A stretch of DNA of 64,000 nt, from contig JBBIMA010000001.1 of NCBI GenBank assembly GCA_037444625.1, forward strand, positions 62,001 to 126,000. The letters are read 5' to 3'. Within the stretch, counting starts at the first letter, position 1; every line of letters begins with the position of its first letter. The stretch comes from DTHT01 sp037444625. Lineage in GTDB: Bacteria > Acidobacteriota > Terriglobia > Bryobacterales > Bryobacteraceae. The translations under genes and the position numbers were made by a program. Below the pieces are notes generated by a model. The model was not told the origin of the DNA. It saw only the letters and a program-made list of their open reading frames with translations, and did not search any database. This document shows, one piece after another, positions 7,977 to 16,244 of the stretch.

Positions 7977-8759
7977 TCAGGTGTATTCCTTCTCGATTTC
8001 TGGGGCGGTTTCCGAAGCCGCTACCTCCTGAAACCGCTTGTGGCGCCGGATGGCGATTTCGCCGAAGGTAGCCTTCTGCACCAGGACCACGGCTTGCAGC
8101 CTGACCAGCTCGAGGATGGCCAGGAAGAGGCAGATCATGGCCCGGAGGCTGCGCTGCTGCTCGAACAACTCGCGCGCCGGCACCAGCTCGTCGCCGGCCC
8201 GGCTGAGCAGGACGCCCTTGACGAACTCGATCATGTCGGCCAGGGTCACCGCTTCGTGATTCACCTGGAAGCTGGGACGGGCCTTGGCCCGCTCCAACAC
8301 CGCCTGGAAGGTGGCCACCAAGTCGTACAGGGTGACCGCCAGGCCGGGATCCTCGCCGTCCAGAAAGGCGCGGATCTGGGGGTTCGACCAGACGTTCTCC
8401 TCGATCAGCCGCTTCTGCTGGAGCATTTCGGCGGCGTTCTTGAAGCGTTCGTGCTCGAGCAGGCGCTCCACCAGCTCGCGCCGGGGATCCTCCTGTTCGC
8501 CCTCCAGCCGGGCCAGCTCGGGATCGCGCGGCAGCAACATGCGCGACTTGATGTGGATGAGCGTGGCGGCCATGAGGACGAATTCGGCGCCCAGCTCGAC
8601 GTCCAGCTCCGCCGCTTGTTCCAGATAGTCGAGATACTGCCGGGTGATCCGCGCGATGGGAATGTCGCAGATGTCAATCTGCTGTTTGCGGATCAGGTCC
8701 AGCAGCAGGTCCAGCGGCCCCTCATACCGCTCCAGGCGGACGTTCAGCGGCGACGCCAC
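7977..8759 (-). CDS. scpA: Segregation and condensation protein ScpA (kleisin)
   Basis: The kleisin subunit bridging SMC heads with ScpB. The 260-residue protein begins VRLERYEGPLDLLLDLIRKQQIDI, the ScpA signature. LDYLEQAAELDVELGAEFVLMAATLIHIKSRMLLP is cited here in two parts: the acidic start and the IHIKSRMLLP end. The start is GTG at 8757-8759. The gene is divergent from the sodium:solute symporter gene. Confidence 0.95.
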   Translation of the reverse strand: MASPLNVRLERYEGPLDLLLDLIRKQQIDICDIPIARITRQYLDYLEQAAELDVELGAEFVLMAATLIHIKSRMLLPRDPELARLEGEQEDPRRELVERLLEHERFKNAAEMLQQKRLIEENVWSNPQIRAFLDGEDPGLAVTLYDLVATFQAVLERAKARPSFQVNHEAVTLADMIEFVKGVLLSRAGDELVPARELFEQQRSLRAMICLFLAILELVRLQAVVLVQKATFGEIAIRRHKRFQEVAASETAPEIEKEYT

Positions 8760-8801
8760 AACTCATCACGATAGCACGGCGCATGCCGCCCGGCGGGCGG
8801 T

Positions 8802-8831
8802 TTGCGGGCGGGGGGCGATTCGCGTTAGACT
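8802..8831 (+). promoter_or_regulatory. Possible promoter of the symporter-galactokinase operon
   Basis: TTGCGG (8802-8807), 18 bases, then TAGACT (8826-8831). The same -35 and spacing occur at 45181-45210. The predicted start site is only a few bases before the TTG start codon, so the mRNA would be leaderless or nearly so. Confidence 0.4.
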
Positions 8832-8841
8832 CGTTTCTCCC

Positions 8842-10494
8842 TTGACGCTGGCACCCGTAGACTACTTCATCATCGCCCTGTACTTCGCCTTCGTGCTGGG
8901 CATCGGCTGGCTGATCCGCAAGCGGGTGGCCACCAGCGAGGACTTCCTGACCTCGGGCCGCTCGGTTCCGCTGTGGATCACCAGTCTGGCCTTCATCGCC
9001 GCCAACATGGGCGCCCAAGAAATGATCGGCATGTGCGCCTCGGGCGCCAAGTACGGCATCATGACCGCCCACTTCTACTGGATCGGGGCCATTCCGGCCA
9101 TGATCTTCGTGGGGGTCTTCATGATGCCCTTCTACTACGGCAGCCGGGCCCGGTCGGTCCCCGAGTATCTGCGCCTGCGCTTCGACGAGAAGACGCGGAC
9201 CTTCAACGCGGTGACCTTCGCCGCCATGACGATCTTCAGCTCGGGGATTTCGATGTACGCCCTGGGGCTGTTGTTCCAGCTCGTGCTGGGCTGGAGCTTC
9301 ACGGCCTCCGTGCTGCTTTCGGCCGGGATCGTGCTGGTCTACACCTACCTGGGTGGTCTGACCAGCGCCATGTACAACGAGGTGCTTCAGTTTTTCCTGA
9401 TCACGCTGGGCTTCACACCCCTGGCCATCCTGGCCGTGCAGCGCGCCGGGGGCTGGGAAGGGATGGCTTCGCGGCTGCCCGCCGTGATGACCCACTCCTG
9501 GCGGTACATGGACAGCCCGGCGTCCAACCCGATGGGCGTGGAGGCCTTCGGGCTGGTGATGGGCCTCGGTTTCGTGCTCTCCTTCGGCTATTGGTGCACG
9601 GATTTCCTGGTGGTGCAGCGCGCTCTGGCCGCCCGCAGCATGAACGCCGCGCGCAACACGCCCTTAGCGGCCGCCTTCCCCAAGATGCTGATTCCCTTCA
9701 TCGTCATCGTGCCGGGGATCGCCGCCATGGCCCTGATGCAGATGAACCTGGGCTACTCGCTGCCGCCCAAGGGCGCCGGCTATAACTACGACCTCACGCT
9801 GACCACCCTGATGGCCGCCTTCTATCCCTCGGGCCTGCTGGGGGTGGGCCTGACCGCCTTGATGGCCTCCTTCATGAGCGGCATGGCGGGCAACGTCACG
9901 GCGTTGAACACCGTCTGGACGTACGACATTTACCAGGGGCACATCCGCAAGGGGGCCCCGGACCGGCACTACCTGCTGGTGGGCCGGCTGACCACCATCG
10001 CGGGCACGGGGCTCTCGATCGCCACGGCCTACCTGGCCCAGCTCTACAACAACATCATGGACCTGCTCCAGCTCGTCTTCGGCTTCGTGAACGCTCCCTT
10101 GTTCGCCACCTTCCTGCTGGGGATGTTCTGGAAGCGCGCCACCGGGCACGGCGCCTTCGCGGGCTTGCTGGCCGGGACCGGAGCGGCGGCGTTGACCCAC
10201 GGGCTGACCCAGGCCGAGGGCAAGGGCGGCTGGATCGCAGGCCTGCACGAATTCCCCTCGACCATGGCGCAGAATTTCTGGATCGCCATCTTTGCCTGGA
10301 CCGCCTGCTTCCTGGTGACGGTGGGCGTGAGCCTGCTGACGAGGCCGCGGCCCGAGGCCGAGCTGACGAACCTGGTCTACGGGATCACGCGGCTGCCGCC
10401 GCCCGAGCCCGGCGTGCGCTGGTTCGAGCGGCCGGCGGCGCTGGCGGTGGTGGTGGGCGCGGCCTGCCTGCTGCTGAATCTGTGGTTCGGGTAA
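8842..10494 (+). CDS. Sodium:solute symporter family transporter (probable sugar symporter)
   Basis: A roughly 550-residue inner-membrane SSS-family protein with about 13 to 14 membrane segments. It begins APVDYFIIALYFAFVLGIGW and has the family features TSEDFLTSGRSVPLW and AANMGAQEMIGM, then GFVLSFGYWCTDFLVVQRALAARS and the late QLVFGFVNAPLFATFLLGMF segment. The SGLT-like features and the downstream galactokinase suggest Na+-driven uptake of galactose or a related sugar; this is inference. TTG at 8842 is the best in-frame start, just before the first membrane helix. The next gene starts 6 bases after its stop. Confidence 0.85.
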   Translation: MTLAPVDYFIIALYFAFVLGIGWLIRKRVATSEDFLTSGRSVPLWITSLAFIAANMGAQEMIGMCASGAKYGIMTAHFYWIGAIPAMIFVGVFMMPFYYGSRARSVPEYLRLRFDEKTRTFNAVTFAAMTIFSSGISMYALGLLFQLVLGWSFTASVLLSAGIVLVYTYLGGLTSAMYNEVLQFFLITLGFTPLAILAVQRAGGWEGMASRLPAVMTHSWRYMDSPASNPMGVEAFGLVMGLGFVLSFGYWCTDFLVVQRALAARSMNAARNTPLAAAFPKMLIPFIVIVPGIAAMALMQMNLGYSLPPKGAGYNYDLTLTTLMAAFYPSGLLGVGLTALMASFMSGMAGNVTALNTVWTYDIYQGHIRKGAPDRHYLLVGRLTTIAGTGLSIATAYLAQLYNNIMDLLQLVFGFVNAPLFATFLLGMFWKRATGHGAFAGLLAGTGAAALTHGLTQAEGKGGWIAGLHEFPSTMAQNFWIAIFAWTACFLVTVGVSLLTRPRPEAELTNLVYGITRLPPPEPGVRWFERPAALAVVVGAACLLLNLWFG

Positions 10495-10500
10495 GCCGCC

Positions 10501-10686
10501 ATGTGGGATCTGCGTTTGCCTTCCGGGCTGTTCTTCACGATCCTGGGCCTGGTTCTGTGCGCGACCGGGCTGTGGCTTCCCGGCCATCGCGCGCCCCTGA
10601 CCGAGGCGAACGTCAACCTGTACGCCGGCGCGGGAATGCTGGTCTTCGGCGGAGTGATGCTGTGGCTGGCGCGGCGGCGCTCTTGA
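10501..10686 (+). CDS. Small two-helix membrane protein
   Basis: A 61-residue protein with two hydrophobic helices, about 10-27 and 41-56, joined by a short polar loop and ending LARRRS, which suggests a cytoplasmic C-terminus. It lies 6 bases after the symporter and overlaps the galactokinase start by 25 bases. I recognise no named family. A role as an accessory to the symporter is a guess from position only. Confidence 0.7.
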   Translation: MWDLRLPSGLFFTILGLVLCATGLWLPGHRAPLTEANVNLYAGAGMLVFGGVMLWLARRRS

Positions 10687-11804
10687 GGGAGGCGTTCCTG
10701 CGGGTCTTCGGGCCGGCGGCCTCGCTGCGCATCTGGCGCGCGCCCGGGCGGGTCAACCTGATCGGGGAGCACACCGATTACAACCAGGGCCTGGTGTTGC
10801 CCATGGCCCTGGAGCTGGCCTGTTACGCCGCCGCCGCCCCCCGGAGCGACGGCCGGCTGCGGGTGTTCTCGGACAACCTGGGGGAGGCGCGCGAATGGGC
10901 CCTGGAGGATCTGCCCCATCTGGCGCCCGGCCGCCATTGGAGCGATTATCCGCTGGGCGTAGCCCGGGAACTGCTCGGAGCCGGATACGCGATTCGGCCG
11001 TCGAACCTGCTGATAGCGAGCACCGTGCCGCCGGGCTCAGGCTTGAGCAGCTCGGCCGCCCTGGAGGTCTCGGTAGCCCTGGCCCTGCTGGAGGGTCGCT
11101 CCATCGAGCCCCTCGAGCTGGTCCGTCTGTGCCGGCGGGCGGAGAACGAATTCGTCGGAGCGCCCTGCGGCATCATGGACCAGTACGTGGCGGTGTTCGG
11201 GCGGGCCGGCGCGGCCCTTCGCATAGACTGCCGCAGCCTGGAACATCAAGCGGTGGACCTGCCTGAGGGGATCGCCGTCCTGGCGGTCAATACGATGGTG
11301 AAGCATGAGCTGGGCCGGTCGGCCTATCCCGAGCGGGTCGCGCAGTGCCGCGAGGCGGCCGCGCGCCTGGGCGCCGAGAGCCTCCGCGAGGTGAGCCTCG
11401 AGCAGCTCGAAGGGGAGCGCGCCCGGCTGCCCGAGATCCCGTACCGGCGGGCCCGTCACGTGGTCAGCGAGAACCGGCGGGTGGAGGACTTCATCGCCGC
11501 CTGCGGGCGGGCCGACTTGGAGGCGATGGGCCGGCGGCTGACGGAGTCCCACGTTAGCCTTCGGGACGATTACGAGGTCAGTTGCGAGGAACTGGATTTC
11601 CTGGTCGAAACCGCTTTGAGTCTGCCCGGAGTGCTGGGTGCGCGAATGACGGGGGGCGGCTTCGGCGGCTGCACGGTCAACCTCTTGAGAGCCGAAGCGG
11701 CCGAGGGCTTTCGGGCGGCGATCAGCCGGGCCTACCGGGCCCGCTTCGGCCTGACGCCTGAAGTGTATCCTTGCGTGCCCTCGGCGGGGGCCGGGGAGCT
11801 TTGA
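10662..11804 (+). CDS. galK: Galactokinase
   Basis: Phosphorylates galactose at C1 with ATP, the first Leloir step, and belongs to the GHMP kinases. The 380-residue protein has the signature GRVNLIGEHTDYNQG at about 29-43, the phosphate loop PPGSGLSSSAA at about 123-133, the catalytic region GIMDQYVAVFG and the C-terminal GARMTGGGFGGC at about 326-337. GTG at 10662 gives the usual family length; TTG at 10683 is an alternative. Overlap with genes on both sides indicates one operon with the symporter. No galT or galE is visible nearby. Confidence 0.92.
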   Translation: MAGAAALLREAFLRVFGPAASLRIWRAPGRVNLIGEHTDYNQGLVLPMALELACYAAAAPRSDGRLRVFSDNLGEAREWALEDLPHLAPGRHWSDYPLGVARELLGAGYAIRPSNLLIASTVPPGSGLSSSAALEVSVALALLEGRSIEPLELVRLCRRAENEFVGAPCGIMDQYVAVFGRAGAALRIDCRSLEHQAVDLPEGIAVLAVNTMVKHELGRSAYPERVAQCREAAARLGAESLREVSLEQLEGERARLPEIPYRRARHVVSENRRVEDFIAACGRADLEAMGRRLTESHVSLRDDYEVSCEELDFLVETALSLPGVLGARMTGGGFGGCTVNLLRAEAAEGFRAAISRAYRARFGLTPEVYPCVPSAGAGEL

Positions 11805-12796
11805 CCTTGCAGGCTTTCTTTCGGGGCTTGCCGGTGCTGGTGACGGGGGCCACCGGCTTCATCGGAAGCCACTTGGTCGAGCGGCTGGCGCTGGAGGGCG
11901 CGCGCCTGCGGTGCCTGGTGCGGCGGACCAGCCGGACGGAGGCGCTGCCCCCGGGAGTCGAGCTGGCCTACGCAGATCTGGCGGCAGGGGAGGGCCTCGA
12001 AGAGGCGCTGCGGGACGTGTGCCTGGTCTTCCATTTGGCAGGCGTGACCAAGGCCCTGTCCGCCGAGGGGTACTATCGCGGGAACGCCCTGGCGACCGCG
12101 AACCTGGCCGCTGCCCTGGCCGGCTCGCAGGCGCGGCTGGTCCAGGTCAGCAGCCTGGCTGCGGCCGGGCCCAGCCCCGATGGTTCGCTGCTGAAGGAGG
12201 AGGCGGAACCGCGTCCGGTGTCGCACTACGGGCGGTCGAAGCTGGCGGCCGAGCGAGCGGTGCGCGATTCGGCCGCGGCCTCGCGAGCCGTGATCGTGCG
12301 CCCGCCGGTGGTGTACGGGCCGCGCGACACCGACGTGCTGGAGCTTTTGCGGATGGCGGCGCGGGGCTGGATGCCGGTGGTGGGCGATCCGGAGGCGCGC
12401 TTCAGCGTGATTTACGTCGAGGACCTGGTGGAGGGGCTGCTGGCGGCCGCCGCCTGCCGGCAGGCGGCCGGACAGACCTACTTCATGGCCCATCCCGTAG
12501 CGGTGTCCTGGGGGCAGTTCGCCCGCGTGGCAGGGAGCCGCCTGGGCCGCCGGCTGCGCCTGGTGCGCATCCCCTGGCCCGTGGTTTGGACGGCGGCGCT
12601 CGGCTGGGAGGCGGCGGCGCGCTTGCGCCGGCGGCCGGCGATCATCTCGCGGGACAAGGTGGGCGAGGCGCGCTTCGGCTTCTGGGTGTGCGACGTCACC
12701 CGCGCCCGGCGAGATCTGGGATTCGAAGCCCGCACCTCGCTGGAGGACGGCCTGGAGCGGACCCTGGCCTGGTACCGCCGGGCAGGCTGGCTGTAG
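11801..12796 (+). CDS. NAD(P)-dependent epimerase/dehydratase family protein (extended SDR)
   Basis: A 331-residue extended short-chain dehydrogenase. The Rossmann loop GATGFIG is at 16-22. VSSLAAAGPS carries the active-site serine region, and HYGRSK has Tyr and Lys near 143 and 147. The TTG start at 11801 overlaps the galactokinase stop (TTGA) and follows GGGGAG. The protein resembles the 3-beta-HSD/sugar epimerase group. UDP-galactose 4-epimerase would suit the operon, but the sequence does not show the GalE signatures well enough to say so. Confidence 0.82.
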   Translation: MTLQAFFRGLPVLVTGATGFIGSHLVERLALEGARLRCLVRRTSRTEALPPGVELAYADLAAGEGLEEALRDVCLVFHLAGVTKALSAEGYYRGNALATANLAAALAGSQARLVQVSSLAAAGPSPDGSLLKEEAEPRPVSHYGRSKLAAERAVRDSAAASRAVIVRPPVVYGPRDTDVLELLRMAARGWMPVVGDPEARFSVIYVEDLVEGLLAAAACRQAAGQTYFMAHPVAVSWGQFARVAGSRLGRRLRLVRIPWPVVWTAALGWEAAARLRRRPAIISRDKVGEARFGFWVCDVTRARRDLGFEARTSLEDGLERTLAWYRRAGWL

Positions 12797-12848
12797 GCCC
12801 GGCTGAAGGTGCGGGAGGAAGCCCGGCCGCCCGGCGGGCGGGCCCGGT

Positions 12849-13763
12849 TCAGGCCTGCCGGCCCTCCGCCACCAGCTCGAGGAAGGCCTGGGCGGCGTGG
12901 CTGAGAGCGCGGCGGGCGGGATGGACCAGGCGGATGGGGCGCTGGATCGAGGCGAGCTCGCGCACCTCGACCTCGCACAGCACGCGCTGGCGCAGCTCCT
13001 GCTCGACGCACATGCGCGGCAGGAAGGCCACCCCTTCATTGCGCTGGACCATGCGGCGGATGGTCTCGATGGTGGGCATCTCGACGTCCATGTTCAGCGG
13101 CACCTTGTGGCGCTGGAACTCCTTGAGGACGATTTCGCGGTAGGGGGAGACGACGCTGTGGGCGATGAAAGTCTCCATGCCCAGCTCGGCGATGGAGACC
13201 GACTTGCGCCGGGCGAAGCGGTGCCGGGGCGAGACTACGAAGGCCAGATGGTCGGTATAGATCACCGTGCTCAGCAGCCGCTCGTCGGCCGGATCGTAGC
13301 TGATGACGCCCAGTTCGAGGTCCCCGTCAATCAACTGGGCCGGGATGCGGCTGGACAGGCAGCGGCGCACCTGGACTTTCACCCGGGGATAGCGGCGGCG
13401 GTACTGCTGGATGTGCTCGAACAGGTAGAGGGCGGTGGATTCGTTGGCGCCGATGATCAGCCGGCCGGCGGCCTTGTCGCGCAGCTCGGCCAGGGCGTTG
13501 CGCAAGTCCCGTTCCAGGTTGTCAAAGCGGCGGGCGTAGTCCAGCACCAGGCGGCCGGCGTCGGTCAGCAGCGGCTCGCGGCCGGAGCGGTCAATGAGCT
13601 TTTCCCCCAGCGCGTTCTCCAGGCGCTGGACGGCGAGGGAGACGGCGGGCTGGGTGCGTAGGAGCTTCTCGGCGGCGCGGGAGAAGCTGCGTTCGGCGGC
13701 CACCTGGAGGAAGGCGCGGAGGAGGTAGAGCTGCACGGAGCCATCCTTATCGAGCGTGCTCAT
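12849..13763 (-). CDS. LysR-type transcriptional regulator
   Basis: A 304-residue LTTR with an N-terminal helix-turn-helix, RSFSRAAEKLLRTQPAVSLA, at about 25-44, and LENALGEKLIDRSGR after it. A periplasmic-binding-protein-like sensor domain spans about 95-300. It starts at the ATG at 13761-13763 and is divergent from leuABCD across a 192-base AT-rich gap, the classical layout for an autoregulated LTTR controlling its neighbour. The likely target is leuABCD, and the ligand could be a leucine-pathway intermediate; both are inference. The frame remains open far upstream, but that part is antisense to leuABC and not coding. Confidence 0.92.
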   Translation of the reverse strand: MSTLDKDGSVQLYLLRAFLQVAAERSFSRAAEKLLRTQPAVSLAVQRLENALGEKLIDRSGREPLLTDAGRLVLDYARRFDNLERDLRNALAELRDKAAGRLIIGANESTALYLFEHIQQYRRRYPRVKVQVRRCLSSRIPAQLIDGDLELGVISYDPADERLLSTVIYTDHLAFVVSPRHRFARRKSVSIAELGMETFIAHSVVSPYREIVLKEFQRHKVPLNMDVEMPTIETIRRMVQRNEGVAFLPRMCVEQELRQRVLCEVEVRELASIQRPIRLVHPARRALSHAAQAFLELVAEGRQA

Positions 13764-13779
13764 GGCATTAGCATCATTT

Positions 13780-13808
13780 ATTAAATCACGGTCCTTGATC
13801 CGGCGCAA
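13780..13808 (-). promoter_or_regulatory. Promoter of the LysR-type regulator gene
   Basis: On the minus strand TTGCGC (13803-13808) and TTTAAT (13780-13785) are 17 bases apart. The -35 element lies 13 bases from that of the divergent leuA promoter, so one bound LTTR tetramer could control both. Confidence 0.5.
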
Positions 13809-13821
13809 GAAAAATATAAAT

Positions 13822-13851
13822 TTGCCAAATCGCCGCCTCCGACCCCATAAT
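13822..13851 (+). promoter_or_regulatory. Promoter of leuABCD
   Basis: TTGCCA (13822-13827) and CATAAT (13846-13851) are separated by 18 bases. The AT-rich segment before it (about 13764-13825) stands out in this GC-rich window and is the likely LTTR binding region. Transcription would start near 13858, leaving a leader of almost 100 bases before leuA. Confidence 0.5.
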
Positions 13852-13902
13852 GAAGAATCCTGCCCGGCGGAGCAACAGGCCCCGGGCGGGATTTGACCCA
13901 GA

Positions 13903-13930
13903 GCGCGGGCGGCGGGCATGCCGCCCGCGC
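13903..13930 (+). other. Perfect GC-rich hairpin in the leuA leader
   Basis: GCGCGGGCGGC (13903-13913) and GCCGCCCGCGC (13920-13930) are perfectly complementary over 11 bp with a 6-base loop. It ends 25 bases before the leuA ATG. No U-tract follows, so it is not a simple terminator. I see no leader peptide with leucine codons and no T-box. Confidence 0.55.
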
Positions 13931-13955
13931 CAGACCGAAGGCGGATTTCCCGAAG

Positions 13956-15125
13956 ATGACGAACCGTGTCTTCATTTTCGACACCACGCTCCGGGACGGC
14001 GAACAGTCGCCCGGCTGCTCGATGACCGTACCGGAAAAGTTGCGCATGGCCCGCAAGCTGGTGGAGCTCGGCGTGGACATTCTGGAAGCCGGGTTCCCGA
14101 TCGCCTCCGAAGGCGACTTCGAGGCGGTCCGGGCCATCGCTCGCGAGTTCCCCGAGGCGCGGGTGGCCGCACTGGCCCGAGCCTGCACCCTCGATGTGGA
14201 ACGTGCCGCCCGCGCTCTGGAGCCTGCGCGCCGTCCGCGCATCCACACCTTCATCGCCACCAGCGACATCCACCTGCGCTACAAGCTGCGCAAGTCTCGC
14301 CGGCAGGTGCTGGAGGAGGCGGTGGCGGCGGTCGAGCTGTCGCGCCGCTACGCCGAGGACGTCGAGTTCTCGGCCGAAGACGCCACCCGCAGCGACTTGG
14401 ATTATCTGGTGGAGATCTCGCGGGCGGCGGTGGCGGCCGGCGCCGGCACGGTCAACCTGCCGGACACGGTGGGCTACTCGCTGCCGGAGGATTTCGCCTT
14501 CATGATCGCCCGGGTGGTGGAAGCGCTGGGCGATGCGGCCATCGTCAGCGTGCACTGCCACAACGATCTGGGGCTGGCGACGGCCAACTCGCTGGCCGGC
14601 GTGCGGGCCGGGGCCCGGCAGATCGAATGCACCATCAACGGCATCGGCGAGCGGGCGGGCAACTGCGCCCTGGAAGAGGCGGTCATGGCGATGAAGGTCC
14701 GGCAGGACCTGATGCCGTATGAGACGGCGATCGTGACCGAGCAGCTCTACCCGGCCAGCCGGCTGCTGGCCGAGCTGATCAGCTTCGGCCCGCAGCCCAA
14801 CAAGGCGATCGTGGGGGAGAACGCCTTCGCCCACGAGGCGGGCATCCACCAGGACGGTTTCTTGAAGGAGCGCACCACCTACGAGATCATGGATCCGCGT
14901 TCGGTGGGGGTGCCGGAGTCCAAGCTCATCCTGGGCAAGCACAGCGGGCGGCACGCCCTTTCCAAGCGCTGCCAGGATCTGGGATTCACGCTCAGCCGCG
15001 AGCAGCTCGAGGAGGTTTACAGCCGCTTCATCGCCTTCGCCGACCGCAAGAAGGGCGTGCGCAACGAAGAGATCGAGCAGATCGTCCGGCAGGTGCTCGA
15101 GCGGCCCGCCCGAGCAGCCGATTGA
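13956..15125 (+). CDS. leuA: 2-isopropylmalate synthase, short form without the C-terminal regulatory domain
   Basis: Condenses acetyl-CoA with 2-oxoisovalerate, the first committed step of leucine synthesis. The TIM barrel is complete: FDTTLRDGEQSPG at 9-21, the metal site HCHNDLG and NGIGERAGN, then GENAFAHEAGIHQDG and KHSGRHAL. The protein stops at 389 residues, just after the linker helices, where E. coli LeuA (523 residues) continues into the LeuA_dimer domain that binds leucine. leuB follows after 33 bases, so there is no room for that domain. A homocitrate or citramalate synthase is possible by length, but the leuBCD context argues for LeuA. A TTG at 13893 is an alternative start. Confidence 0.88.
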   Translation: MTNRVFIFDTTLRDGEQSPGCSMTVPEKLRMARKLVELGVDILEAGFPIASEGDFEAVRAIAREFPEARVAALARACTLDVERAARALEPARRPRIHTFIATSDIHLRYKLRKSRRQVLEEAVAAVELSRRYAEDVEFSAEDATRSDLDYLVEISRAAVAAGAGTVNLPDTVGYSLPEDFAFMIARVVEALGDAAIVSVHCHNDLGLATANSLAGVRAGARQIECTINGIGERAGNCALEEAVMAMKVRQDLMPYETAIVTEQLYPASRLLAELISFGPQPNKAIVGENAFAHEAGIHQDGFLKERTTYEIMDPRSVGVPESKLILGKHSGRHALSKRCQDLGFTLSREQLEEVYSRFIAFADRKKGVRNEEIEQIVRQVLERPARAAD

Positions 15126-15158
15126 TCCCCGCCCCGGGCTTTTGCGAAGCTGGTCGGG

Positions 15159-16241
15159 ATGCGACTGAACGTTGTTGTGCTGGCCGGGGACGGCATCGGC
15201 CCGGAGGTCACCCGGGAGGCGGTCCGGGTTTTGCGGCATGTGGCGGAGAAGTTCGGCCACGAGCTGGCGTTGCAGGAAGGCTTGATCGGCGCAGAGGCCA
15301 TCCGCCGGACGGGCTCGCCCCTGCCGGAGGATACGCTGCGCGCGGCGCTGGAGGCCGACGCCACGTTGCTGGGGGCGGTCGGCCTGCCGGAATTCGACAA
15401 CGCCCCGCCCGAGCAGCGGCCGGAGCGAGGTCTGCTGGCGCTGCGCAAGGCGCTGGGAGTGTACGCCAACCTGCGCCCGGTGCGCGCCTATCGGGGACTG
15501 CTGGAGGCTTCGCCGCTCAAGAATGAACGGGTCGAGGGGACCGACCTGGTGATCGTACGCGAGCTGACCGGGGGCCTGTACTACGGCACGCCGCGGGGCA
15601 TCACGGGCTCGGGTCCCGAGCAGCGCGGCGTGAACACCATGAGCTACACCCGGGCCGAGATCGAGCGCATCGCGCACACCGCCTTCCGGCTGGCCCGCAG
15701 CCGGCGCCGCAAGCTGGCCAGCGTGGACAAGTCCAACGTGCTGGAGACCTCGCAGCTCTGGCGGCAGGTGGTGAGCGAGGCGGCAGCCGGCTATCCGGAG
15801 GTTAGCCTGGAACACATCCTGGTGGATAACTGCGCCATGCAACTGATCTTGAACCCGCGGCGGTTCGACGTGGTGTTGACCGAGAACATGTTCGGCGACA
15901 TTCTCTCGGACGAGGCGGCGGTGCTGGCCGGCTCGATCGGGATGCTGCCCTCGGCCTCGATCGGGCAGCAGCGCCCCTCGGGCGCCTGGGTGGGACTGTA
16001 CGAGCCGGTGCACGGTTCGGCGCCGGACATCGCGGGCCGCAACTGCGCCAACCCGCTGGGGGCGGTGGGCTCGGCGGCCGCCTTGCTGGAGTACAGCTTC
16101 GGGCTGAAGGAAGAGGCGGCGGCGGTGAACCGGGCGATCGAGGCGGTGATCGAGAAGGGCGTGGTGACGGCCGATCTGCGGCCGGCGGGCCGGCCGGCTT
16201 CCACCAGCCAAGTAGGCGACGCCTTGCTGGCGGAGATTTGA
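15159..16241 (+). CDS. leuB: 3-isopropylmalate dehydrogenase
   Basis: Oxidatively decarboxylates 3-isopropylmalate with NAD+. The 360-residue length is typical. Features are VVLAGDGIGPEVT at the start, LLGAVGLPEFD, ANLRPV, VRELTGGLYYG (the LeuB-type substrate motif), DKSNVLETSQLWR and HGSAPDIAGRNCANP with a nearby NAD-binding region. It is the second gene of leuABCD. Confidence 0.96.
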   Translation: MRLNVVVLAGDGIGPEVTREAVRVLRHVAEKFGHELALQEGLIGAEAIRRTGSPLPEDTLRAALEADATLLGAVGLPEFDNAPPEQRPERGLLALRKALGVYANLRPVRAYRGLLEASPLKNERVEGTDLVIVRELTGGLYYGTPRGITGSGPEQRGVNTMSYTRAEIERIAHTAFRLARSRRRKLASVDKSNVLETSQLWRQVVSEAAAGYPEVSLEHILVDNCAMQLILNPRRFDVVLTENMFGDILSDEAAVLAGSIGMLPSASIGQQRPSGAWVGLYEPVHGSAPDIAGRNCANPLGAVGSAAALLEYSFGLKEEAAAVNRAIEAVIEKGVVTADLRPAGRPASTSQVGDALLAEI

Positions 16242-16244
16242 GGC

